64,000 nucleotides of DNA, from the NCBI GenBank assembly GCA_023266115.1, contig JAHFRU010000002.1, positions 124,001 to 188,000 on the forward strand, written 5' to 3'. This DNA is from Gammaproteobacteria bacterium. GTDB taxonomy: Bacteria > Pseudomonadota > Gammaproteobacteria > VBWC01. Of the stretch, positions 49,475-57,149 are shown in pieces. A program made the translations under genes and the position numbers. Within the stretch, counting starts at the first letter, position 1; each line of letters opens with the position of its first letter. The notes under the pieces are model-generated. The model did no database searches and was not told the origin of the DNA. It was given only the letters and a program-made list of their open reading frames with translations.

Positions 49475-50698
49475 ATGGGATTAATTGTTCAGAAGTTTGG
49501 CGGCACGTCAGTCGCATCGCCAAAGCATATCGAGAATGTGGCCGCCAAGGTGGCGGCTACCCGCGCCGCTGGTAGCGATGTTGTGGTTGTGGTTTCCGCG
49601 ATGAGTGGCGAGACCAACCGGCTGCTGGCGCTTGCCCACGACATTTCGCGGCGGCCGCTGCCGCGGGAGCTGGATGTGCTGCTTGCCACCGGCGAGCAAG
49701 TGACGATCGCGCTGTTGTCTATCGCTCTGGAAAAGATCGGCCTTGAAGCGCGCTCTTATACCGGTGGCCAGGTGCGCATCCTGACCGATAACAGTTTCAA
49801 CAAGGCGCGTATCGTCGACATCGATGCGAATCGGATACACAAGGATCTTGCTGAAAAGCGCATCGTGGTTGTGGCCGGTTTTCAGGGTATCGATGAAGAA
49901 GGCAACATCACCACGCTCGGGCGCGGTGGTTCGGATACGACTGCGGTGGCCCTCGCGGCAGCGTTGAAGGCCGACGAGTGCCAGATTTATACCGACGTGG
50001 ACGGGGTTTATACGACTGACCCGCGCGTTGTGCCGGACGCGCGGCGCCTGGATCGCCTGACCTATGAAGAAATGCTCGAGATGGCCAGTCTGGGCGCCAA
50101 GGTATTGCAGATCCGATCGGTGGAATTTGCCAGCAAGTACAACGTGCCGGTGCGGGTGTTGTCCTCATTCGCGGAGGGCCCCGGGACGCTGGTGACTAAA
50201 GAGGATGAAGGTATGGAACAGGCATTGATTTCCGGAATCGCGTTCAATCGCGATGAGGCAAAGCTGACAATACGCGGTGTGCCGGATCAGCCGGGCGTTG
50301 CGTTCGGGATTCTTGGGCCGATCGGTCAGGCGAATATTGAAGTCGACATGATCATCCAGAACGTCTCGAAAGAGGGAACGACCGACTTTACGTTTACCGT
50401 GCATCGCAATGATCTGGATCGCGGTCTCGAAATCCTGCAGCGAACCGCGCAACAGCTGGGCGCGCGTGAGGTATCGGGCGACGAACGCATAGTCAAGATT
50501 TCGGTGGTAGGTGTTGGCATGCGGTCGCATGCCGGTATTGCAAGCACAATGTTTGAGGTGCTGGCGAAGGAACGCATTAACATTCAGATGATTTCGACAT
50601 CGGAGATCAAGATCTCCGTCGTAGTGGACGAGAAGTACCTCGAACTGGCAGTACGCGCCTTGCATGAGGCGTTTGGTCTAGACCAGACGCCTGCCTGA
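49475..50698 (+). CDS. lysC: Aspartate kinase
   Basis: 407 aa from ATG 49475 (MGLIVQKFGGTSVA); an in-frame start at 49442 would add 11 unlikely residues. It phosphorylates aspartate, the entry step to Lys, Met, Thr and diaminopimelate. The kinase domain has KFGGTSVA, VVVSAMSGETNRL, GRGGSDTTAVALAAAL and DVDGVYTTDPR. Two ACT domains follow (ISGIAFNRDEAKLTIRGVPD; KISVVGVGMRSHAGIASTMF), the sites of feedback by Lys and/or Thr. It is a mono-functional enzyme. I see no lysine riboswitch in the 147-bp gap upstream. Confidence 0.96.
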   Translation: MGLIVQKFGGTSVASPKHIENVAAKVAATRAAGSDVVVVVSAMSGETNRLLALAHDISRRPLPRELDVLLATGEQVTIALLSIALEKIGLEARSYTGGQVRILTDNSFNKARIVDIDANRIHKDLAEKRIVVVAGFQGIDEEGNITTLGRGGSDTTAVALAAALKADECQIYTDVDGVYTTDPRVVPDARRLDRLTYEEMLEMASLGAKVLQIRSVEFASKYNVPVRVLSSFAEGPGTLVTKEDEGMEQALISGIAFNRDEAKLTIRGVPDQPGVAFGILGPIGQANIEVDMIIQNVSKEGTTDFTFTVHRNDLDRGLEILQRTAQQLGAREVSGDERIVKISVVGVGMRSHAGIASTMFEVLAKERINIQMISTSEIKISVVVDEKYLELAVRALHEAFGLDQTPA

Positions 50699-50941
50699 AT
50701 ACCCGGGCCGATGGAACGGTCTGGCCGGTCTTGAAAAGTCCGGCCTCGGGTATGATTGATAAATAGGCGAGACCCCTGATAACGGTGCCCGGAGCTCCTC
50801 CGGGAGCAGGCAATTTTCGCTGGTTTTGTTACAGATTTCCGGGCCATGGCCGATAGGGACTCCAGGGATAAGGAAAAATTCTGGCCCGGGAATTCACTTC
50901 TGGCCTAAGGGCAGGAACAGACCCGGTAAGGAGACAAAGTA
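50699..50941 (+). promoter_or_regulatory. csrA leader region with GGA motifs
   Basis: The 243-bp gap contains two hairpin-forming repeats (GCCGG...CCGGC near 50724-50744; CCCGGAG-CTCCTCCGGG near 50789-50805). Several GGA triplets lie close to the csrA ribosome-binding site (AGGGATAAGGA at about 50864-50874, TAAGGAGAC at 50927-50935). CsrA binds GGA in hairpin loops and represses itself in E. coli, so autoregulation is plausible. Confidence 0.4.
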
Positions 50942-51160
50942 ATGCTTATTTTGACTCGGCGAGTGGGTGAATCGCTAATCATCGGTGACGATGTCACGGT
51001 CACCGTTTTGGGGGTAAAGGGTAATCAGGTACGCATCGGTGTCGATGCGCCCAAGACCGTCACTGTTCATCGTGAAGAGATTTACGAGCGGATCAAGAAG
51101 GAAAAAAACGGTGAAAAGGACGGTGAGCCGGAAAAAACTACCCAAGGAGCGGGATCCTGA
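50942..51160 (+). CDS. csrA: Carbon storage regulator CsrA
   Basis: 72 aa. It is an mRNA-binding homodimer controlling glycogen, motility and biofilm genes. The core [15 protein letters not shown] and [19 protein letters not shown] is nearly invariant, including the RNA-binding Arg/Val-His-Arg. The tail after residue ~52 is longer and Lys/Glu-rich ([15 protein letters not shown]) than in E. coli (61 aa). AAGGAG at 50928-50933 precedes ATG 50942. It lies in the conserved lysC-csrA-tRNA-Ser order. A plausible target in this window is glgA. Confidence 0.97.
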   Translation: MLILTRRVGESLIIGDDVTVTVLGVKGNQVRIGVDAPKTVTVHREEIYERIKKEKNGEKDGEPEKTTQGAGS

Positions 51161-51316
51161 TAGTCCAGACCTTTACGTACGCCGTGTGCCCCGGTATCCT
51201 ACGAACCCGGTGGCCACAGCTGGTGCAACCTGCCAGCGTTCCCGTCTGGTAATCGACACGTTGCTGTAGTTGCAAGGCGCCAAACAGGCGTCGGCCATCC
51301 AATTTGAACCGTTTCC

Positions 51317-51410
51317 GGAGAGATGGCCGAGCTGGTCGAAGGCGCTCCCCTGCTAAGGGAGTATGGGGTCAAAAGCTCCATCGAGGGTTCGAATCCCTCT
51401 CTCTCCGCCA
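51317..51410 (+). tRNA. tRNA-Ser (anticodon GCT), CCA encoded
   Basis: 94 nt with a long variable arm. Acceptor GGAGAGA pairs with TCTCTCC; the anticodon loop is CTGCTAA (anticodon GCT, codons AGC/AGU); the T arm has GGGTTCGAATCC, then G and encoded CCA (51408-51410). A strong terminator follows at once. Confidence 0.97.
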
Positions 51411-51451
51411 TCCAAATAAAAACGGGTTTGCAGAGCCCGTTTTTATTTGGA
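51411..51451 (+). terminator. Perfect 16-bp terminator hairpin after tRNA-Ser
   Basis: TCCAAATAAAAACGGG (51411-51426) and its exact complement (51436-51451) enclose a 9-nt loop. The downstream arm includes TTTTTATTT, so it works as a rho-independent terminator and is bidirectional by symmetry. Confidence 0.85.
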
Positions 51452-51590
51452 CTAATGCAGAATTCTAACCCTCGATATCGATAGAGCCGGGTTCGACGCC
51501 TGAGCGCGAAGGCGAACATCGCCGTGAAACGGCGGTGGCCCGAAGGGCGAGGAGCGCGAGCTCCGAGTAGGACCTCTCTTTCTCCGCCAT

Positions 51591-51630
51591 CCATATCAAT
51601 AAAGGGTTCTTTGAGCCCTTTTTGATATGG
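51591..51630 (+). terminator. Second terminator-like hairpin in the tRNA-Ser tail repeat
   Basis: CCATATCAATAAAGGG (51591-51606) and CCCTTTTTGATATGG (51616-51630) pair over about 15 bp with one bulge. It occupies the same place after the tail copy as the main terminator does after tRNA-Ser, although its sequence has diverged. Confidence 0.65.
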
Positions 51631-51948
51631 GCTCGTAAAACGATTCGAACCCGCAGATTAATTATGTCCGGTTCGACCATCGCGCCGCAGGCACGAGGGA
51701 ATGGCCGGAGGCCGGCCCGGCGGGTAGGCGCGTAGCGGGAAGATCTCTCTCTGTCATTCATTCCAAGTGGCGTTCGGCAGGTTTGTTTGGCGGTGACCTG
51801 GTGCGAACGTCGAGCTTTTAATTCAAGTAACCTGGCGACGGCGTGTCAGTCGGGCGCCTCAAGCGCGCAGAGTCTGGTGACGCCCAGGCGCTCCGGGCTG
51901 CATCATTTTGGAGTTACCAGCGCAGATCGCCGTGCAAACAGGGCTTTC

Positions 51949-51977
51949 TTGACACTCCCCGAGTTGGCCCGGATAAT
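51949..51977 (+). promoter_or_regulatory. Consensus sigma-70 promoter of tRNA-Arg
   Basis: Perfect TTGACA (51949-51954), a 17-nt spacer and GATAAT (51972-51977). The run of C at 51980-51984 resembles a GC-rich discriminator typical of stringently controlled stable-RNA promoters. The tRNA starts 28 bp after the -10. Confidence 0.8.
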
Positions 51978-52005
51978 CCACCCCCTTAAATCTGAACCGG
52001 TTTAT

Positions 52006-52082
52006 GCGCCCGTAGCTCAGCTGGATAGAGTACCTGGCTACGAACCAGGTGGTCGGGAGTTCGAATCTCTCCGGGCGCGCCA
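52006..52082 (+). tRNA. tRNA-Arg (anticodon ACG), CCA encoded
   Basis: 77 nt. Acceptor GCGCCCG pairs with CGGGCGC; the D arm has AGCTCAGCTGGATAGAG; the anticodon loop is CTACGAA (ACG, presumably edited to ICG); the T arm has GAGTTCGAATCTC; CCA is encoded at 52080-52082. Integrase and phage-type gene remnants begin just downstream. Confidence 0.97.
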
Positions 52083-52094
52083 AATATAACCTTA

Positions 52095-52134
52095 CGGGGC
52101 AATGCCTTAAAAGCCGCATCATTGCCCCGCTTTT
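52095..52134 (+). terminator. Terminator after tRNA-Arg
   Basis: CGGGGCAATG (52095-52104) pairs with CATTGCCCCG (52120-52129) around a 15-nt loop and is followed by CTTTT. The stop of the HNH remnant on the other strand falls inside this hairpin. Confidence 0.7.
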
Positions 52135-52450
52135 GTAGGTAATGTGCCATAAACACTAGACTGTGCCATTCCCTCGGGTAAAGCGTGGTGGTTGTATTTC
52201 CGGCTGTTGTCTGCTTTCGTAAGTATCTGTAGATTTTCGACCACGTGTAGCCCGCAAACGTTAAAACCTTATAGTGGCACAATATGATCGACCACGTATT
52301 CCGGGCGACGGCTGCGCGGGCACTTACGCCGCGCTTCGCGGTTAAGAGCTGTCGCGCGGTCGTACACCTCTTTTATCGCGATTTTATCCGCCCATGGCGG
52401 TGTTGTAGCATCGCACAGTCGCGCGTGCCGCTGTTTGTCCAGTTCGGCCT
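52119..52450 (-). pseudogene. HNH endonuclease-like fragment with internal stop
   Basis: On the minus strand TPPWADKIAIKEVYDRA and VVDHIVPL match the short phage-type HNH proteins. TAA at 52269-52271 interrupts the frame, but the same frame resumes immediately with GFNVCGLHVVENLQI and continues to TGA at 52119-52121. The family normally reads HIVPL(K/R)G..VCGLHV..NLQI, so one nonsense change (for example AAA to TAA) explains the break. The 5' boundary is unclear, because the frame merges with the integrase remnant at about 52450. It is not likely to be functional. Confidence 0.7.
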
Positions 52451-52618
52451 TTCCAGCAGGCACCTTCCCAGGCGCCACACGCTCAGGTCGGCGCCGGTAG
52501 ATGCGCTGCGCGTTGTAGCTTCGCTGGCGTGCGTCAACAGGGCGCGGGCGCGGGCCAGGGACTCGGCATCGGTCGCCGTCTTGGCCCGTAAATCCCGCTC
52601 CTGAAACCACTGCGCCGG
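52450..52618 (-). pseudogene. Tyrosine recombinase (phage integrase) C-terminal fragment, frameshifted
   Basis: On the minus strand from 52618 one frame reads WFQERDLRAKTATDAE, then the stretch LARARALLTHASEATT. This is the FRDLRAK...LLGHAS..TT block of phage integrases, with the box II Arg and His. The expected continuation, QRIYRRRPERVAP with the catalytic Tyr, appears in another frame after two extra bases at about 52509-52510. Everything N-terminal to box II is missing: the fragment abuts the adhesin repeats at about 52620. Lying beside tRNA-Arg, it is most simply the remnant of an integrated element. Confidence 0.7.
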
Positions 52619-52627
52619 TGTCTCGGC

Positions 52628-53010
52628 AATGCCTCGGGGTCGGTCGGCAGTGGTTCCGCGACGCTAAGCGGCTCGACCGGCAACATCTCGACCGTAAACT
52701 CCACGACCTCGAATTCAACGACGGTGAATTCAACCACCGTCAATACAACGAATGTCAACGCGACGACCGTCAACGCGTCGGGCACGGTCGGCAGCGGCAC
52801 CGCGACGATTTCCGGCGCGACCGGCAATATCTCGACTGTCAACTCGACAACCGTCAACGCTACTGAGGGTAACATCACGGCCGTCAACGCAACCAATGTC
52901 AACGCCTCAGGAGCGGTCGGCAGAGGTACAGCGGTACTTACCGGTGCGACGGGTAACGTGGCTACCATGAATTCGACGAACGTCAGTGCCTCGGGTACGG
53001 TGAAGACCAC
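52628..53010 (+). repeat. Tandem coding repeats in the adhesin stalk
   Basis: Copies begin at 52628, 52772, 52901 and (partial) 52985, 43-48 codons apart for the first three. The consensus is NASGxVGSGxATxSG(A/S)TGN followed by ISTVNSTTVN-type residues. The first copy is preceded by unrelated sequence where VN would be expected, which marks the truncation point. Confidence 0.75.
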
Positions 53011-53938
53011 CAGTGGCGCCAGCAGCACGACAATCGCCGGCGACACCGTCGTCACCACGGACGGTACCACGATCAATGGCGGCGTGGCGACGCTGAGCGA
53101 TGGCACTAATACCACCACTATCAACGGCGGGTCCGTCACAACCAATACGGCGAATGTCGGCACCATCAACGTAACAACATTGAATTACACCGTGGCGGGG
53201 GTGGTCGGCGGTACGACAGCAGACATTCTGGGTGATAGCGTCGCGGTGGATACCGGCGCATCGAGTGTGTTGGTCGATAACACCAACGGAATCAAGTTGA
53301 CGACCGGTGCCAACCGGGTGGCCGTCACGAATACGGGTGCCAGCACGACCGACGGTGCGGCGGCCGTTTCCACCACTGGCGGGACCGCTACTGTTGCGGC
53401 CGCGGGCGGCAGGGTTACCGTGGACAGCACCAAGGCGAGCATGGCCAGTGCGTCGGGTACCGGCAACGTCGCGGTGACGAATACGCAAGCCAGCCTCACG
53501 GTGAACAACGGTACCGATACCCATGGCATCGTGGTCGGTACGGCGAATACCGTGTTAAGCGGCGGCACTCACTCGACTACGATCACCCTTGATGACGCTG
53601 GCGCGCATGTCGACAATACGCTGGATATGACAGGCAATCGTGTCACCAACGTTGCCAGCGGCGTCAGCGCAACCGATGCAGCCAATATAGGTCAGCTCGA
53701 CTCCATCGCGGTGAAGGCGGACGGCGGTATTGCGGCCGTGGCAGCGATGGCCAATATTCCTGCACCGTTACCGGGTCACAAGAAGTCGTTCGGGATGGGT
53801 ATCGGCAGCTACGAAGGTGAGACGGCGATTGCCGCGGGATTCAGCGCCCAGGTAACCGAGCAGATACGGGTTAACGGCAGCTTAAGCGTTGGCAGTGGCA
53901 GTATGACCACCGGCGCCGGCATGGGGTACAGCTGGTAA
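52628..53938 (+). CDS. YadA-like trimeric autotransporter adhesin, 5'-truncated
   Basis: The frame is open from 52592, but recognisable sequence begins at 52628 (NASGSVGSG). There is no ATG and no signal peptide, and the first possible start is GTG 52724 (404 aa) inside the repeats. The passenger consists of repeats and long Thr/Ser/Val/Asn-rich stretches. The C-terminus is complete: neck GNRVTNVASGVSATDAANIG, then the anchor (KKSFGMGIGSYEGETAIAAG, VNGSLSVG) ending in GMGYSW, which would form the 12-strand trimeric beta-barrel. Without a secretion signal it is probably non-functional, unless expressed as a fusion from upstream. The 5' end joins the integrase remnant. Confidence 0.8.
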   Translation, partial: NASGSVGSGSATLSGSTGNISTVNSTTSNSTTVNSTTVNTTNVNATTVNASGTVGSGTATISGATGNISTVNSTTVNATEGNITAVNATNVNASGAVGRGTAVLTGATGNVATMNSTNVSASGTVKTTSGASSTTIAGDTVVTTDGTTINGGVATLSDGTNTTTINGGSVTTNTANVGTINVTTLNYTVAGVVGGTTADILGDSVAVDTGASSVLVDNTNGIKLTTGANRVAVTNTGASTTDGAAAVSTTGGTATVAAAGGRVTVDSTKASMASASGTGNVAVTNTQASLTVNNGTDTHGIVVGTANTVLSGGTHSTTITLDDAGAHVDNTLDMTGNRVTNVASGVSATDAANIGQLDSIAVKADGGIAAVAAMANIPAPLPGHKKSFGMGIGSYEGETAIAAGFSAQVTEQIRVNGSLSVGSGSMTTGAGMGYSW

Positions 53939-54035
53939 TTCCGGACACGACGGCCCGGCGCGTTTAGAGGCGTGTTCTGTTACGGCCGCGATCGCTGTAT
54001 AAACAGCGTTTTTGCCGGTAGTTGTCGCATTGGCC

Positions 54036-57000
54036 TCACTCAGGCATCGTCCGATGCTTGCTCCTGGCGAACAGCCGCCCGATACGGCAGCAACCCTGCT
54101 TCACATCCATGCCGATGCCCAGTGCCGCCGGAATCGAAAATAGCGTGATCACGGTCGAGAACATCAGACCCCAGGACAGTGCGAGCGCCATTGGCGCGAC
54201 GAACGGATCGAGACCGCCCCAGCCGTAGGCCGTCGGCAGCAGACCGACAACTGTCGTCAGGGCGGTGAGGAGTACCGCACGCAGGCGTCGTTTGCCTGCC
54301 TCCATTACCGCGACACGCCACCCGGTGCCCTGGCTGACCAGGCGCTGGATAAATACCGCCATCACCAGCGATGAGTTGACGACCACGCCGCTCAATGCGA
54401 CGAATCCCATCAGCGCCATAAATGACAGCGGCTGACCGTGCAGGTAAAAGCCGCACACAATGCCGATCAGCCCGAACGGAATCGACAGCATGACCAGCAG
54501 GGGGTAGGCGATGCGGTTGAACTGGATCGCGAGGATAAGGAAAATCCCGAACAGCGCGTACCCGAAGCTGAATACCAGGCCCTTTACCGACTCCTCGTCA
54601 CGTTCCTGCGCGCCGCCCAGGTGGTATTCGAGTACCGGCGCATCGTCCGCCAGCCATTCCGCCTCACGTTTTTTTACCAGTGCGTTTACTTCCCGCGAGG
54701 TGATCACATGCGGGTCAACGTCGGTCGAAACGTTAATGACACGGTTGTTGTTCTTGTGCCGGATGCTCGTGGCGCCAGGGTGCTGCGTGACCCTGGCGAT
54801 CTTGTGCAGCGGCACCAGCCCGCCGCGGTTGTTCGGGATTTCGAGATTCAGCAGGGTCTTTACGTCGCGCTGCGCGCGCTCGGAATAGCGGATCGTGACG
54901 TCGACCTCTTGCTTTCCATGTTTCAATGTTGATACGCGCAGACCGTCGAATGCGGCCTTGATATGTTGTGCCACCGTGGCCAGATCAACGCCCGCGAACG
55001 CGGCCAGGCGCCGGTCCAGCTCGATGTGGATTTCCGGATCGCCATATTCGAGATCGCTTTCGACGGCGTGGGCACCCTTTACGCCGGCGAGCAGGCTCAT
55101 CAGACGCCGGGCAGCACGCTCCTGGGCGGCGACGTCACGCCCGGTGATCTCGACCTGTAATGCGCGCCCGACCGGGGGCCCGGGCACCTCCATGACGAAG
55201 CTGATTTCCATGTCGCGAAACAGCGACGGAACCTCGCGCTCCAGTACATTCATCACGTCATAGGCCGGGATATCACGTTCGGTAAACGGCATCAGGACGA
55301 TACGGAGAAATCCGAAACGGTCACCGATCTGCTTCAACGTCTCTCGCTGGTCGGCGCTGTTTTCACCCGCGACCATGGTCGTGGTTTCAAGAATTTCGGG
55401 GTCAATGCGGCTGCGTACTTCACGGTCCAGCCGTTGCAAAGCCGCCTCGGTTTGTTCCAGCGTCGTACCGGTCGGCAGTTTGACACGCAGGTAAAACTGC
55501 GTTTCCGCGCCAGGCGGAAACAGTTGAAATTTGATGTGACCCGCCAGTGTAAAGGTGGCGCCCAGCGCAAGTATGGTGAGGAGAATAGTCAAATAGCGCC
55601 AGCGCACCGCCACCCGCAGCAACCATTCGTAAGCGACACTCAGCCAGCGAAACAGCCATCGTTCCCGCGGACGCTTGTTCGCACGGGCGACATCGCGGAT
55701 ATGATTGGGCAGAACGAAGATGGCCTCGAGCCAGGAGAACATCAGCAGGGTGGTGACCACGACGGGAATCGCGAAAACGAACTTGCCTACGATGCCTTGC
55801 ATGAACATCAATGGCAGGAATGCGACGACCGTCGTCAGGACGGTCGCCGTGACGGGACCGATCAGCTCCATGGTTCCGGTGACGGCGGCCTGTTCCGGCG
55901 GCATGCCGTTTTCCATGTGCCAGGTTATATTTTCGCCGATGATGATCGCATCGTCGACCAGCATCCCGAGCACCATGATGAAGCCGAACATCGTCAACAG
56001 GTTCAGCGTGACGCCGCCAAGGTACAGTACAAGAAGGCCGGCAAAAAATATCACCGGCAGGCCCCATGCGGTTGTCAGCGCGACGGCCGGTCGCAAAAAG
56101 AGCAGCAGTGTCGCCGTGACCAGCAGCAGGCCGAATGCGCCGTTGCCGGTCAGCAGGCGAAGACGCAGACGGGTGACGGTTGAGAAATCGTTGTAAATAC
56201 GCACATTCACTTCGTTGCCGTACCGTTCTGGCACCGTCTTCAGGTAGGCACGAATCCGGTCGACAAGATTTATCAGGTCTGCATCGCCTTTTTTCAGCAC
56301 GATCATGTTGACCGCCGGCTCGCCCTGGGCGCCGACCAGACGGGTAGGGCGCTCCAAAGTATCGATCACGTCCGCAACATCTTTCAGACGCAGCGCGTCA
56401 CCGCGTTCGTTGGCGCGGATCACCAGACCGGCGGCGTCCTCGGCGGAGACGAACTCGCCGGTGATGCGGATGGTTTTCTGGTTGTTCGGGATTTTGATCT
56501 GCCCGCCGGGGGCGTTGACGTTCCATCCCTGAATCAGGCGTACTACGTCGTTAACGGCGATACGGTGCCGGCGCATCCGCTCGGGGTCAAGCACGACGCG
56601 GATCTCCTGTTTACGTTTGCCCTGCACCAGCACGTTCGCGACGCCGGGCAGATTCATGACGTCGTCCTCGATACGATCCGACAGACGCTTCAGCGACAGC
56701 GGATCATAGTCGCCAAAAATCGTAAACGACAGGATGGGCGTCTGTTCCGATTTCACTTCGGTGATCACCGGGTCGGCCGGCAAGTCCACCGGCAGATCGG
56801 CACGGTCGATCGCCTGCTGGACGTCCGCGACCAGCCGTGAACGGTCGGCATAGTTGGGGTCAATCTCGATCGTGAGCTGCATCATGCCGGGATAGGCGGT
56901 GGAACTGACCGCCTTGATGCCATCGATACCCTTCAGTTCGCGCTCGATCGGCGTCACCAGCAGACTTTCGATTTCCCGCGGTGAGGCACCGGGGTAGCCG

Positions 57001-57149
57001 GCGCCGACACCGACGATGTCGAAGTTAACGCTGGGAAATGCCTCCCGCTGGATATGGCTCGCGGCGTAGAGTCCGCCGCCCAGCAACATGATGGACACCA
57101 GGTTCACCAGCAGGCCGCGCTGCACAAAGAATTCGATCAACGACCTCAC
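54036..57149 (-). CDS. RND family efflux transporter permease
   Basis: 1037 aa with RND architecture: MRSLIEFFVQRGLLVNLVSI at the N-terminus, two large periplasmic loops and two six-helix bundles. TM4 has the Asp pair in LVDDAIIIGENITWHM. TM10 reads SGVVVNSSLVMAVFIQRL, where HAE1 pumps have a Lys, so it belongs to another RND branch. SYPGASPREIESLLVTPIE-type docking sequence (here YPGASPREIESLLV) is present. It follows a TolC-family gene with a 4-bp overlap, but no adaptor gene lies in this operon. The substrate is unknown. Convergent with the truncated adhesin. Confidence 0.92.
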   Translation of the reverse strand: MRSLIEFFVQRGLLVNLVSIMLLGGGLYAASHIQREAFPSVNFDIVGVGAGYPGASPREIESLLVTPIERELKGIDGIKAVSSTAYPGMMQLTIEIDPNYADRSRLVADVQQAIDRADLPVDLPADPVITEVKSEQTPILSFTIFGDYDPLSLKRLSDRIEDDVMNLPGVANVLVQGKRKQEIRVVLDPERMRRHRIAVNDVVRLIQGWNVNAPGGQIKIPNNQKTIRITGEFVSAEDAAGLVIRANERGDALRLKDVADVIDTLERPTRLVGAQGEPAVNMIVLKKGDADLINLVDRIRAYLKTVPERYGNEVNVRIYNDFSTVTRLRLRLLTGNGAFGLLLVTATLLLFLRPAVALTTAWGLPVIFFAGLLVLYLGGVTLNLLTMFGFIMVLGMLVDDAIIIGENITWHMENGMPPEQAAVTGTMELIGPVTATVLTTVVAFLPLMFMQGIVGKFVFAIPVVVTTLLMFSWLEAIFVLPNHIRDVARANKRPRERWLFRWLSVAYEWLLRVAVRWRYLTILLTILALGATFTLAGHIKFQLFPPGAETQFYLRVKLPTGTTLEQTEAALQRLDREVRSRIDPEILETTTMVAGENSADQRETLKQIGDRFGFLRIVLMPFTERDIPAYDVMNVLEREVPSLFRDMEISFVMEVPGPPVGRALQVEITGRDVAAQERAARRLMSLLAGVKGAHAVESDLEYGDPEIHIELDRRLAAFAGVDLATVAQHIKAAFDGLRVSTLKHGKQEVDVTIRYSERAQRDVKTLLNLEIPNNRGGLVPLHKIARVTQHPGATSIRHKNNNRVINVSTDVDPHVITSREVNALVKKREAEWLADDAPVLEYHLGGAQERDEESVKGLVFSFGYALFGIFLILAIQFNRIAYPLLVMLSIPFGLIGIVCGFYLHGQPLSFMALMGFVALSGVVVNSSLVMAVFIQRLVSQGTGWRVAVMEAGKRRLRAVLLTALTTVVGLLPTAYGWGGLDPFVAPMALALSWGLMFSTVITLFSIPAALGIGMDVKQGCCRIGRLFARSKHRTMPE

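Larger units (their letters stand above)
51386..51760 (+). repeat. Degenerate ~180-bp tandem repeats carrying the tRNA-Ser 3' end (rtT-like)
   Basis: The tRNA-Ser 3' tail (TCTCTCTCCGCCAT) ends at 51410. A copy, CTCTCTTTCTCCGCCAT, ends with its CCA at 51589 (179 bp later). A weaker copy, TCTCTCTCTGTCATT, ends at 51756 (167 bp further on). A second shared landmark, CCGGTTCGAC-like, occurs at 51490-51497 and 51670-51677, 180 bp apart. The first two tails are each followed by a similar 15-16-bp terminator hairpin. The layout matches the E. coli tyrT distal repeats (178 bp, each with the tRNA 3' end), source of rtT RNA. Confidence 0.7.

Noticed and set aside
51199-51594. 131-residue minus-strand ORF across tRNA-Ser
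   Set aside because: It reads through the antisense of a tRNA and its terminator. The AEREGFEPSMELL-type sequence is a well-known false protein made from tRNA-Ser complements.
51859-52122. 87-residue minus-strand ORF across tRNA-Arg
   Set aside because: RPERFELPTTWFVARYSIQLSYGR-like sequence is the known artefact of translating the complement of a tRNA-Arg gene.
52269-52733. 154-residue minus-strand ORF
   Set aside because: It is a composite of integrase, HNH and antisense adhesin sequence. Homology breaks inside it, so I report the fragments as pseudogenes instead.
52628-53010. Regularly spaced repeats, possible CRISPR
   Set aside because: They are in-frame 43-48-codon protein repeats with diverged copies and no identical short repeat/spacer structure.
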